A stretch of DNA of 64,000 bases from JBDWFY01 sp964291365 (GTDB lineage: Bacteria > Pseudomonadota > Alphaproteobacteria > Rhizobiales > Stappiaceae): positions 806,001-870,000 of the forward strand of contig OZ220020.1 of NCBI GenBank assembly GCA_964291365.2. The letters run 5' to 3'. Position 1 is the first letter of the stretch. Every line of letters begins with the position of its first letter. Positions 55,791 to 64,000 of this stretch are shown here, piece after piece. A program made the translations under genes and the position numbers. Below the pieces are notes generated by a model. The model had not been told where the DNA came from. It saw nothing but the letters and a program-made list of their open reading frames with translations, and searched no databases.

Positions 55791-56810
55791 TTACTCAAGG
55801 TCAGCAGACATTTTTTGTTGAAATTTTAACTTCAATGTTTGCCGCTTTTCCAGAGCAACTTGAAGAGTAATTGGGGATGCTAAAGATTTTTCATTAAGTA
55901 TTGCATCTTTAACAGCATTATCAGCTACCCAAACTAACTCACTTTGACTCAATCCGTCAAGTAATTTATCAAACTTCTTAGGTAATCTATTTGTAAATTT
56001 AAATTTACCAAGTCGATTATTTAAGATTAACTTAGCAGAGCTCAAATCAGGAAGTTCATACTCAATTACCTCATCAAATCGACGCGCTAAAGCTCCATCT
56101 AAAATTTTGACATGATTTGTTGCCGCTATGACTAAACTATCTGTTGAATTAGGTTCTTCCATAAAAGTAAGTATTGAATTTAAAATACGACGCACCTCAC
56201 CAATATCATTTGAAATTCCTCTACTAGCACCAATAGCATCAAACTCGTCAAAAAAATAAACCCCTCTTATTTGTGCGATTTGATCAAAAAGTTGACGAAT
56301 CTTGTTCGAAGTTTCACCAAAAAATCGACTAAAGAGTGTTTCCAACTTCACTGTAAATAGTGGTAATCTCAGCTCGCCTGCAAATGCAGATGCCGTATAA
56401 GTTTTTCCAGTACCTGGTGGACCATACAGAAGAATATGAGTGGATGGTTTTCGACTAAAGTTACGTAATTTTTCTCGATTTTTTTGCTGATTCACTACCT
56501 TATGAAGATTCTCCGATATTGAATCAGTTAAGATCATTTTTGAAAGCATCAATTTTGGATTAGTACTTTCCACAAATTCTCGTAATTCACCATTAGGGCG
56601 CGCTGTTGGAATAAGTGTAGGATTTTCAAAATGTCTTGATTGTTTCTCAGTTGTCCTGGCTTTTTGAACTAATCTTTTAAGTTTTTTTGCCGCGTCTACA
56701 TGTCCCTTACGAGCTTCTTGTGCAGCAATTTGAAGAACAATTGACAAAAATTGATCTTCATCCCTGTTAATGTGTGAATTTAATAGGGCAACAACATGAT
56801 GGGCAGACAT
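55791..56810 (-). CDS. AAA+ ATPase, orphan of a two-gene system
   Basis: A 339-residue AAA+ protein. The N-terminal 60 residues are a helical region (L-L-N-S-H-I-N-R-D-E-D-Q-F-L-S-I-V-L-Q-I-A-A-Q-E-A-R-K-G-H). The AAA core has Walker A LYGPPGTGKTYTA near residue 125, Walker B VYFFDEFDA near residue 184, sensor AATNHVKILDGALARRFDEVIEYELP, and arginine finger candidates there. From memory, ATPases with this N-terminus often sit beside subtilisin-like (S8) peptidase genes in defence contexts, but no peptidase is visible here. A stopped small gene lies upstream on the same strand. It may be a leftover of a system. Confidence 0.8.
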   Translation of the reverse strand: MSAHHVVALLNSHINRDEDQFLSIVLQIAAQEARKGHVDAAKKLKRLVQKARTTEKQSRHFENPTLIPTARPNGELREFVESTNPKLMLSKMILTDSISENLHKVVNQQKNREKLRNFSRKPSTHILLYGPPGTGKTYTASAFAGELRLPLFTVKLETLFSRFFGETSNKIRQLFDQIAQIRGVYFFDEFDAIGASRGISNDIGEVRRILNSILTFMEEPNSTDSLVIAATNHVKILDGALARRFDEVIEYELPDLSSAKLILNNRLGKFKFTNRLPKKFDKLLDGLSQSELVWVADNAVKDAILNEKSLASPITLQVALEKRQTLKLKFQQKMSADLE

Positions 56811-57044
56811 TATTACTCGCTAATTTTTTTGAATAATCTATTGTTTATTAAACTTTGACTACAATTTTAAATATCTCCTACTTTAAACTTAATTTAACTT
56901 GATAAATTTTTCAACCCAAAATCTGTGAATTTAAATACTTTACATACTTTCTCAATTTCTTCAACTAAAAATTACTTTAAATGTCACAATTTAAAAATTC
57001 ATAATAATGTGCTGAATTCAAAGCTTATACCAACATCTAATCAC

Positions 57045-57308
57045 TTAGACATCTCCAAGTGCTTGCAACAAAAGACTTTGATCTATTCCATCTTCCATCA
57101 TAAAAGGAAACCGATCAAAGAATATATCTACAGCAAGTTCGTACGGGTTCTCTTCCTTCAACTGAAGACAATCTGCCATTGCCCGCAAATCCTTTTTCTT
57201 AAAACTAGAATTAGTTTTAACTTCACGTGAGACATGATTAGCTAATAAATTTATTTTCTCATTGTTCTCTTATGCGATTTCTTGAATTGCTTTTTCTAGC
57301 AAATTCAC
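57045..57308 (-). pseudogene. Small gene upstream of the AAA ATPase, stopped by an in-frame TAA
   Basis: A GTG at 57306-57308 with a GGTGG-like site begins M-N-L-L-E-K-A-I-Q-E-I-A, then TAA at 57270-57272. The same frame continues without further stops E-N-N-E-K-I-N-L-L-A-N-H-V-S-R-E-V-K ... to G-D-V and a TAA at 57045. It is 88 codons in total. The encoded sequence is well-structured and charged (K-K-K-D-L-R-A-M-A-D-C-L-Q-L-K-E-E-N-P-Y-E-L-A), so the gene was once real. The family is unknown. It is in line with the ATPase gene. Confidence 0.6.
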
Positions 57309-57391
57309 CTACCACCTATCTTAGTTTCAAAATTCACTTAATAGTAAGTTATAAATTCCACCAACTTAAAAATTATGTCAAAATTACAACT

Positions 57392-58447
57392 TCACATAGA
57401 TGCAGCTACCGCCGGATAATTGAAAGTACCATGAGGATTAATTTCATTAATATTCATACCTGCATATTTTGTTTCGCCAAAGTTTGCGCCATTCAATAAT
57501 GCTCCAGTAAAATTGGTTCCGTTCAAGTTTGCTCCACGAAAATTTGTTCCGCTAAGATCAACTCCAGATAAGTTGGTTCCCTCTAAGTTTGACTCACTTA
57601 AATCCGCGCTTCTCAACCCGGTTTGACTTAAATCCATTCCACTAAAATCCAATCCACAAAGATTCGCTTTTTCCAAATTTGCCATATCAAAAACTGTATT
57701 TTCAATTTTTGCCTTACTGAGGTCTGCATTGACTAATTTTGCCATCATGAAGTCTGTTCCACTAAGATTCGTACTGTTAAATTTTGCATCAATTAAGTTC
57801 AAATTATAAAGTCGCGCGCCGCTTAGATTTGCTTTACTAAAATTAGCTCTGCTAAAATCTGTTTCATAGAATTCAGCGTTACTAAAATCAAGTCCACGAA
57901 GATTTGTATCACTAAAATCCGCAAATAATAGACTAGCACCACTAAAATTTGCTCCTTCTAGATTCGCTTTGTGAAAAACTGCGCGATTCAAATCGGCATT
58001 TTGTAAATTTGAACCTCGTAGGTCAACTTTTGTAAGATTACAATTTTTTAAGTTTGCACTTTTCAAATTACAGTTATTCAGCTTTGAACCAATAAGCACA
58101 GCCCCCTCTAAGTCTACCTTCTTCAATTCAGAATTTGTCAAAATCGCGTTTTTCAGATTTGATTCGCTAAGGTCCGCGTGAATAAGGTTTGATCCTCTTA
58201 AATCAGCATCCTCTAACACTGATTCACTTAAATTGGTATTTTTTAGATTCGCGTTTTTGAGAATTGCTTTTTTAAGGTTTACTTTATTCAGATAGGAACC
58301 AAAACAGTTAGCTTCTGTTAAGTCAACACCTGCTAAATTTTCCCCACTTAAGTCTAGACAACTTAAATCTGGTCCACGCAATTTTCTAACTTTAATGCTT
58401 TGACCAAAGCTAATCAATTTTGCTAACCGCTGTTTTGATGTTGACAT
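57392..58447 (-). CDS. Pentapeptide-repeat protein
   Basis: A 351-residue protein made almost entirely of A(D/N)LS/T-x-x pentapeptide repeats, from about residue 27 (L-S-C-L-D-L-S-G-E-N-L-A-G-V-D-L) to 335. Such chains fold into a right-handed quadrilateral beta-helix. Some relatives mimic DNA and protect gyrase, others are membrane-linked or defence proteins. No extra catalytic domain is visible; the short N-terminus (R-L-A-K-L-I-S-F-G-Q) and C-terminus are non-repetitive. It sits upstream of the AAA ATPase gene on the same strand and divergent from the TerB_N array. Function is not defined. Confidence 0.9.
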   Translation of the reverse strand: MSTSKQRLAKLISFGQSIKVRKLRGPDLSCLDLSGENLAGVDLTEANCFGSYLNKVNLKKAILKNANLKNTNLSESVLEDADLRGSNLIHADLSESNLKNAILTNSELKKVDLEGAVLIGSKLNNCNLKSANLKNCNLTKVDLRGSNLQNADLNRAVFHKANLEGANFSGASLLFADFSDTNLRGLDFSNAEFYETDFSRANFSKANLSGARLYNLNLIDAKFNSTNLSGTDFMMAKLVNADLSKAKIENTVFDMANLEKANLCGLDFSGMDLSQTGLRSADLSESNLEGTNLSGVDLSGTNFRGANLNGTNFTGALLNGANFGETKYAGMNINEINPHGTFNYPAVAASM

Positions 58448-58692
58448 CTAATTAGACTCCTATAGCTTATTATGATTGTATTAAATTGAAAAACATTATT
58501 TTACTAATTTATTGCATTTGTTTAAATATAATTATCTCAAATCAAAAAATCAAGAAGAAGTTTGATTTGACAAATTTGCATGACAACGGATAAAGTTCAC
58601 TTGAAAATTTTGTCAAACGTGTTTGCAACTAAATTCAATGAAAAAATTTCATTTTTATTCTCTCGTTATATTATTTTAAGAGCCTAACTACC

Positions 58693-60558
58693 ATGCCTGA
58701 AAAGTTATCTCGACAGCAACGACGTGCGTTGGAACGAAGACAAAACAAAGAGATTCACTCTGAGATACGCACTGGGTTTACAGCTGAAGAAATATTTGAC
58801 TTATATGAATACGGTAGAACCGATTTAACATCGGAGACTAAGTTAGCTTATGACAATCTACGTGCCGAATACGACCAAAATAAAAAAGGTTTTTGGTTAC
58901 CCAAAGAACTTATGACTGAAATCGCTGGTCGTTATATTGATGGATTATTATATATAGGTGAAGCTTATCCTGTTGAGGTTTATGGAAAAGTACATACTCC
59001 TAAACATTTATTCATTGATCCTAATTTAGAAGTTGCAAAGTCTGTTGGTGACTCAAAAGGAAAATTCATTTCTGATACAATTGCTTATGACAAAATGGAA
59101 CCAGTTGATCGAGCAAATTATTTGGATTGGTTGGCAACTGGCAGAAAAGATACATCCTATGATATGGCTTATCTGCAATTATATTTTAGGGGACTCGAGT
59201 TTCGTTATTTCATGGACCATTCCAACCCGGATGAAAAATCTGAAATTACAAAAGAGATTGCGCGATTAGTGACGACATTTCGACCATACTCATTGGCATT
59301 TCACGATTTTGTTAGATTTGCATCACTGAATGAAGTTCCGAAAAACTTTTTTGATATAAAAGACCAAACAATTTTCTGGGGACCAGAACTTACAAATTTA
59401 ATTGAAGGTGGTATATTTGCAAGGGAAAATAAACCAGTAAAAAGTAACCATATCTATTACACAGTGAGTAATTCTGAAAATACCAAATTTGCGAAAATGC
59501 GCCAATATTACCCCTATTTGTTTCAAAAGTTATTTGAAGAAAAGTTATCTAAACTACATCCAGAAGGGCAAAAAATCACACCTCCAAAGGAATGCTTACA
59601 AAATATTTACCATTCTTTGTTCGATGATTTTACATTTGTGAAAGACTTCATTTACTTAGGAAAAAAAATCCCAGATATTCGTTTTTGTTCAGATATCAAT
59701 GAGCTAGCTGATGACTTGGCAAAGTCTACTGCGGAAGATTTAGCCGACTATTGCCATGAAATAGACGAGACTGTTGAAAATTTTTACGACCAAAATCAAA
59801 TTGTTTTTCGACCAGAATCTGATCGCAACCTGGCAACATTCCCGGCCGATGAAATAGTCAAAGATTGGATCGTAGAACACAACAAAAACCCTGAAAGATT
59901 TACAGCTAATGATGCCGCGAATTTCTTTAATCATGACACCGATATTCACACTAGTTCAAAACCTTGGTTTCGAATGGTTGCCATGTTAGAACGCGCTGGA
60001 TATGGTATTGCACCAGATTATGGATTATTCAACTGTTCAACATGGCCAAATAATCCAATGATGATTTATCAACTTGAATCATCTTTAGCAGACCGTGCCA
60101 AATGCTCCAATAACTATAATACTGAGTTTCTTTCGATCTATTCTGGAATTACTTTATTTAGATCTAAAGAGAAGATACCTGATGAATTACTAAGAATAAT
60201 TGAAGACCAAATAGATATTGAAAAGAAACTGACGGTATTTGAGAAAGAGCGTTTGTTGGCTAATTTTGAGTGGTTCAAAAAAAATCGCATTGGTAATTAT
60301 TATGTATCATTTATGAATCTTTTTGTTCGTGCAGAAAGTACGAAAGAATTGCGTAAGGCAATCACATATTATGTTGAGAAGGGAAAGATCAACATTAGAG
60401 AAAAATTACAAATGATTATCGCTTTGTATAACTCGCAAGGTATTAATGCTTCCCATGTTGTAACCGATTTTGAATTGACAGGTAAATTAAGAGATGAATG
60501 TTTAGCCATTGAACAAGCAATAAAACATAAAGTGGAAGATTTAGAAAAAAAGAAATAA
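58693..60558 (+). CDS. TerB_N protein, tandem copy 1 (no TerB_C)
   Basis: A 621-residue paralog of the putative SngA. It starts with the basic tail E-K-L-S-R-Q-Q-R-R-A-L-E-R-R. TerB_N follows, with WLPKELMTEIAGRYIDGLLY, L-F-I-D-P-N-L, and MEPVDRANYLDWLATGRK then YFRGLEFRYFMD. Near residue 425 MVAMLERAGYGIAPDYGLF and a following helical region correspond to the TerB-like domain (FEKERLLANFEWF). The chain ends there; the TerB_C domain seen in the 726-residue paralog is missing. No ATPase or helicase gene is beside it. It is the first of at least three same-strand copies. Confidence 0.82.
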   Translation: MPEKLSRQQRRALERRQNKEIHSEIRTGFTAEEIFDLYEYGRTDLTSETKLAYDNLRAEYDQNKKGFWLPKELMTEIAGRYIDGLLYIGEAYPVEVYGKVHTPKHLFIDPNLEVAKSVGDSKGKFISDTIAYDKMEPVDRANYLDWLATGRKDTSYDMAYLQLYFRGLEFRYFMDHSNPDEKSEITKEIARLVTTFRPYSLAFHDFVRFASLNEVPKNFFDIKDQTIFWGPELTNLIEGGIFARENKPVKSNHIYYTVSNSENTKFAKMRQYYPYLFQKLFEEKLSKLHPEGQKITPPKECLQNIYHSLFDDFTFVKDFIYLGKKIPDIRFCSDINELADDLAKSTAEDLADYCHEIDETVENFYDQNQIVFRPESDRNLATFPADEIVKDWIVEHNKNPERFTANDAANFFNHDTDIHTSSKPWFRMVAMLERAGYGIAPDYGLFNCSTWPNNPMMIYQLESSLADRAKCSNNYNTEFLSIYSGITLFRSKEKIPDELLRIIEDQIDIEKKLTVFEKERLLANFEWFKKNRIGNYYVSFMNLFVRAESTKELRKAITYYVEKGKINIREKLQMIIALYNSQGINASHVVTDFELTGKLRDECLAIEQAIKHKVEDLEKKK

Positions 60559-60793
60559 ACGACGATACTAAATAATAATCCGTACGTTTTTGAACTGCAC
60601 TTGAAGTTAGCGTCCCACTTCAGAATAATGCGTTTTTGTGGTCAATTAAGTAGATAACCCGTGATTAATTTCTGTGGATAACTCAAAATTTCATTTGATT
60701 GTCGAAATAATTCATATAACGATTGGTGAATTCAATAATCCAATCTAGATTAATCACTTACCAAAAAATACTTTAAAAAAGGATCCTTTAACT

Positions 60794-62620
60794 ATGGTGA
60801 AAAAATTATCCCGCCAACAACGACGCGCTATGGAAAGAGCACAACGTAAGGGTAGACCAATTGATAGCAATACTGGATTAAACAATACTCAATCTAAAGT
60901 AGATAAACAAAATCTGACGCATTCCAATGTGGCATCTAATCCTGTTAGTGGCTGGATACCTAAAGGGCAAACGATTGAAATCGCTGGTCGCAAAATTCCT
61001 GGGATGGTATATTTTGGTAGACCACAGTTAGATAGTGGGTCTAAAGAAAGTCATAATCTAAGCAAATTCTATATCAATCCAGAGCTCAAAGTTGCAGACA
61101 ATAGTAATTCTTCAAGTACAGAATTTTACTCCGAAGAATTTGCTTATGATCAAATTACACCCTTAGACCGAGCAAATTATCTTGATTGGTTAGCGTCTGG
61201 TAGATTTGATCCTTCGTATAGTGATGAGTATATGGTTCTTTATTTTTTAGGGTTAGAATGGGCTTATTTTGATAAAAGCATTACCGAAGAGGAACACAAT
61301 AATATAAGTATTGAAATCCAACGTTTATTTGCGTTTTACCACAATGGTGAATTTAGTAACATTTTGAGTAATATTATGGAGTTCATAGTCAATCAAAATT
61401 ACTATTTGGAATTATTTAATGCTGAAGATTGTTTTGATCATCCAGATCGAAGAAAACTTTATTACCACGAAGGAGGAATAAAAGTTCTCAATAACGAACC
61501 ATTACAAGCCCCGCATGTTGACACTATACTTAAAATTAAAGAAATTGAGTTTATAGAAGGGGTTCGAAAGATTTGTCCCTATGTCTTTGAACAACACTTC
61601 AAAGCCAAATTTGACGAAGAGTTCCCGCGAGGTCTATCCATTGAAAAACCTGAAAAATACATTGATAACCCATATAAATCAATTTACCTAAATCTTCAAA
61701 TTAACGAAAAAGTAAAATTTATGGGCAAAGAAGTCCCAGATATATTGTACTCTGATGAATTATTATCAATTGCTGAGAAAATTGGAACTAAGGTAGCTAA
61801 CGAATTGAAACCGTACTGCGATGAGATAGAAAAGAACGTGCAGAATATCACATCCAATGAGAAATTAGAATTTTTACCAGAACCGAATCAAGTAAGTGTT
61901 AATAGTAAGTTTGATCAGATTGTACAAGATTGGGTAGCAAAAGTACTGCAAAAACCAGATAAATTTACTGTTGAAAACTTAGCACTTTTTACCGACTTTG
62001 AATCATTGAGTGAGGATGATATAGCACCGTGGTTACGGATTGTTGTAGCACTTGAGCGGATAGGATATGGAATTACGCCTGAATTGGGTTTGTATTTGTA
62101 TAATCTTGGTCCTCATTCCCGAGTTTCATTATTTAAGCTTGAATCAACACCAGAAGACCGACAAAAGAGTTCGGGTCAATACCATTCCGTTGTTTTTTCA
62201 TTTGTAATTGGGATAATGTTGGCAATAATCGACGATAAAACAATTGATGACAAATATTTATTGCTATTATCAAATCGTATAAGCGCGATGAAGGGGTTGA
62301 CTGAGTATGAAACCGAGCTACTTATTGCAAATTTAGAAGATTTACAACACTCAGATGTTGACCCGTTTTACATGTTGAAATTTTTCTCTGATGGAATTTT
62401 TGTTGACCGAGAATTTGTTAGAGAGTCTTTAAAATTATTTGTTAAAGGTGGTGAATCAGTTACAAAAAAGAATGTAATGATAATTTTGACAGTTTACAAA
62501 ACTCTAGAGCTAGACCCACGTGAGATTATATCCGACTTAAATCTGACAGAGGAGATAAAAGTATCATTAATTGAAACGATCAAATTGATGACAAAGTTTA
62601 CCCCAAATTCAGTTGAATGA
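60794..62620 (+). CDS. TerB_N protein, tandem copy 2 (no TerB_C)
   Basis: A 608-residue paralog. It has the same N-terminal tail (K-K-L-S-R-Q-Q-R-R-A-M-E-R-A) and a TerB_N domain with GWIPKGQTIEIAGRKIPG, Y-F-G-R-P, Y-I-N-P-E-L, and LDRANYLDWLASGRFD followed by YFLGLEWAYFD. IVVALERIGYGITPELGLYL lies near residue 414 and LTEYETELLIANLEDL in the TerB-like end. TerB_C is absent, as in copy 1. The gap to copy 1 is 235 bp, so each gene probably has its own promoter. The function is undefined. Confidence 0.82.
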   Translation: MVKKLSRQQRRAMERAQRKGRPIDSNTGLNNTQSKVDKQNLTHSNVASNPVSGWIPKGQTIEIAGRKIPGMVYFGRPQLDSGSKESHNLSKFYINPELKVADNSNSSSTEFYSEEFAYDQITPLDRANYLDWLASGRFDPSYSDEYMVLYFLGLEWAYFDKSITEEEHNNISIEIQRLFAFYHNGEFSNILSNIMEFIVNQNYYLELFNAEDCFDHPDRRKLYYHEGGIKVLNNEPLQAPHVDTILKIKEIEFIEGVRKICPYVFEQHFKAKFDEEFPRGLSIEKPEKYIDNPYKSIYLNLQINEKVKFMGKEVPDILYSDELLSIAEKIGTKVANELKPYCDEIEKNVQNITSNEKLEFLPEPNQVSVNSKFDQIVQDWVAKVLQKPDKFTVENLALFTDFESLSEDDIAPWLRIVVALERIGYGITPELGLYLYNLGPHSRVSLFKLESTPEDRQKSSGQYHSVVFSFVIGIMLAIIDDKTIDDKYLLLLSNRISAMKGLTEYETELLIANLEDLQHSDVDPFYMLKFFSDGIFVDREFVRESLKLFVKGGESVTKKNVMIILTVYKTLELDPREIISDLNLTEEIKVSLIETIKLMTKFTPNSVE

Positions 62621-62661
62621 GTTTGAATGTAATTTGGTTAGAGTCATATGAAGTTTCAGCG

Positions 62662-62683
62662 AAAGTCAAATGTTTTTGACTTT
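62662..62683 (+). other. Perfect 9-bp inverted repeat after tandem copy 2
   Basis: AAAGTCAAA (62662-62670) and TTTGACTTT (62675-62683) around a four-base loop form a hairpin about 40 bp past the stop of copy 2. No T tract follows, so it is a weak terminator candidate or an operator-like site for copy 3. Confidence 0.35.
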
Positions 62684-62867
62684 GAATTGTATTTGGACAA
62701 TATGATGTGAGTAAATTAATTTATTACGTCATTTACTTTGCTAATCAAATCAGATATATTTAGTTCATAAATTTCGGGTGATACTGTATATTACCCCTTG
62801 ACAATTCGTGGCAAAAAATTGCACTTAGATCCTTAAATTTCTATAATTTTCTATGGAAAATTACTCA

Positions 62868-64000
62868 ATGAACGATAAACTAAACCGACCATTGCGTCAA
62901 AAAACCGCGCATGCCAAAACTAAGAATCATACTAAACCAATAAACGCATCAAATATTGCTGATAACAAAAGCAGTCATTTGGTGTTTAACGAAGAGAACG
63001 TAAAATCAAATCTCAACGAGAATCACAATCAATTTAGTTCTGAAGTAACTTGCTTTTTATTGGGTGAAGATGGTTCTAAAACTGAATGGAACGGTGGTTG
63101 GATCCCAACACACTCGTCTGTAGAATTTGCAGGACGTAAATTGCCCGACATGATATACGTAGGAAAACCTCCCGAAAAGGAAAATATACCATGGCTTAAC
63201 CGCTATCCACACCATGTGTATATTGATCCTAATCTAGAAATTTTTGACGCACCTCATGAATCCCGTGCACAATTTAGTTCCAAAGCACGAACCTACGATA
63301 AAATTTCTCCATCTGATCGTGGGCACTACCTTAATTGGCTTCAAGACGGTAAGGCAGATCAAGAGTATGACCCGCGTTATATGATGATGTATGTTATGGG
63401 ACTTGAATACCGCTATTTTATTGATGATAGAGACCAACTTTATCCAAATGAAACAACCAAATTACTATATGAAATTGATGATCTATTGGTGTTTCATCCA
63501 CATAATCCAATTGAAGAAAATTTGTTGCAATTTCGACAGTTTATATTTCTCGAAATCGTACAATCACAGTTTTTTCACCATGGCGAGATAAAAAATTATG
63601 GTAATGCGGAATCCTATTTTAAAATTTTGGGAGGTATGCGCGCTGGAAATGGACTACCATTGGACAGCTCCATAGTTTTGCATTTCCTTCGTATGTCCTT
63701 AACCAAAGAGATAGATGAAGTTTATAACACCTGTCTATATGTATTTGAACAACAATTTATGGCAAAATTTGATCAAGAGTATCCAAACGGTTTACATATC
63801 TCAATACCCGAGAAGCTTTTATTTAAAAGTTACACCGCATTATATGACGACTTTGAATTTAATGAACCAATAATGTTAGACGGTAAAAAGATTCCAGATA
63901 TTTCTGATTCAGACGAAATTAAAAATGTTGCAATTTCAATAGGTACAGCAATCGCCAAAGAACTAGCGCCGTATTGTCATGAACTCAAGCAAAACGCATT
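62868..64000 (+). CDS. TerB_N protein, tandem copy 3 (cut by the window end)
   Basis: The frame is open from the ATG at 62868 to the end of the window, 377 codons. An in-frame ATG at 62853 would add five residues; I prefer 62868 because GGAAAA lies at a usable distance. The N-terminal tail has diverged (M-N-D-K-L-N-R-P-L-R-Q-K), and a longer linker of about 60 residues follows. TerB_N motifs are clear: GGWIPTHSSVEFAGRKLPD, I-D-P-N-L, SPSDRGHYLNWLQDGKAD and Y-V-M-G-L-E-Y-R-Y-F-I-D. Whether it carries TerB_C, and what follows it, cannot be seen. Confidence 0.8.
   Translation, partial: MNDKLNRPLRQKTAHAKTKNHTKPINASNIADNKSSHLVFNEENVKSNLNENHNQFSSEVTCFLLGEDGSKTEWNGGWIPTHSSVEFAGRKLPDMIYVGKPPEKENIPWLNRYPHHVYIDPNLEIFDAPHESRAQFSSKARTYDKISPSDRGHYLNWLQDGKADQEYDPRYMMMYVMGLEYRYFIDDRDQLYPNETTKLLYEIDDLLVFHPHNPIEENLLQFRQFIFLEIVQSQFFHHGEIKNYGNAESYFKILGGMRAGNGLPLDSSIVLHFLRMSLTKEIDEVYNTCLYVFEQQFMAKFDQEYPNGLHISIPEKLLFKSYTALYDDFEFNEPIMLDGKKIPDISDSDEIKNVAISIGTAIAKELAPYCHELKQNA

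Noticed and set aside
56925..57230. Rightward 101-residue frame
   Set aside because: It is antisense to the stopped 88-codon gene and consists of AT-rich K/N/F/I-rich codons without a ribosome site.
58693..64000. Tellurite-resistance operon
   Set aside because: No terC, terD, terE or terZ genes are present; only the TerB_N domain name suggests tellurite.
1..64000. CRISPR array, tRNA or insertion sequence
   Set aside because: I saw no regularly spaced repeats, cloverleaf sequence or transposase motif on either strand.

Overview
This AT-rich window looks like chromosome from an alphaproteobacterium. The strongest clue is the run xerD - small membrane protein - aroK - aroB - CNNM/CBS protein - bolA - DnaJ-domain protein - cobS - cobT - phytase-like esterase - rpmB - DUF3108 protein - accA (25.0-38.6 kb). 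This order is typical of Rhizobiales and their relatives. A three-part TRAP transporter, an ethylmalonyl-CoA-type mesaconyl-CoA hydratase, pdxY, ispG and trhO fit the same picture. No tRNA, rRNA, CRISPR array or transposase was seen.

Layout. 0.1-5.1 kb: small accessory genes, including an intact and a twice-stopped copy of a protein with two HTH-like repeats and a broken AbiEii-type nucleotidyltransferase, around an M20 amidohydrolase and a PLP enzyme. 5.4-17.3 kb: leuB and asd, which are neighbours in many proteobacteria, held apart by about 9.7 kb of defence-like genes. These are a DUF3696-type AAA ATPase with an unknown partner, then a three-gene set matching Shango (DUF2791-type ATPase, Lhr-like helicase, TerB_N/TerB_C protein). 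17.4-25 kb: a TRAP operon with an amidase, a carbonic anhydrase and a double-MaoC hydratase. 25-40 kb: the core alphaproteobacterial block. 40-50.5 kb: transporters, pyridoxal kinase, ispG, 3-hydroxybutyrate dehydrogenase, nucleoside hydrolase, two EamA exporters and trhO, with several pseudogenes between them. 50.9-64 kb: a second accessory island with a Gabija-type pair (class 2 OLD nuclease and UvrD helicase), small paralogous orphans, an AAA+ ATPase, a pentapeptide-repeat protein, and a tandem array of at least three TerB_N proteins that runs off the end.

The most unusual theme is the TerB_N family. There are four paralogs. One is the putative SngA of the Shango-like locus and carries TerB_C. 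The two complete tandem ones at 58.7-62.6 kb lack TerB_C; the last is cut by the window edge. Three of the four begin with the same basic tail (K/M-LSRQQRRA). A plausible but untested idea is that the tandem copies are alternative sensor or adaptor subunits for the ATPase/helicase pair 45 kb away, or part of a separate undescribed system that continues beyond the window.

A second theme is decay. At least six accessory genes carry in-frame stops or single-base homopolymer frameshifts, while the housekeeping genes look intact. This may be real gene loss, phase variation at homopolymers, or, for the frameshifts, sequencing error.
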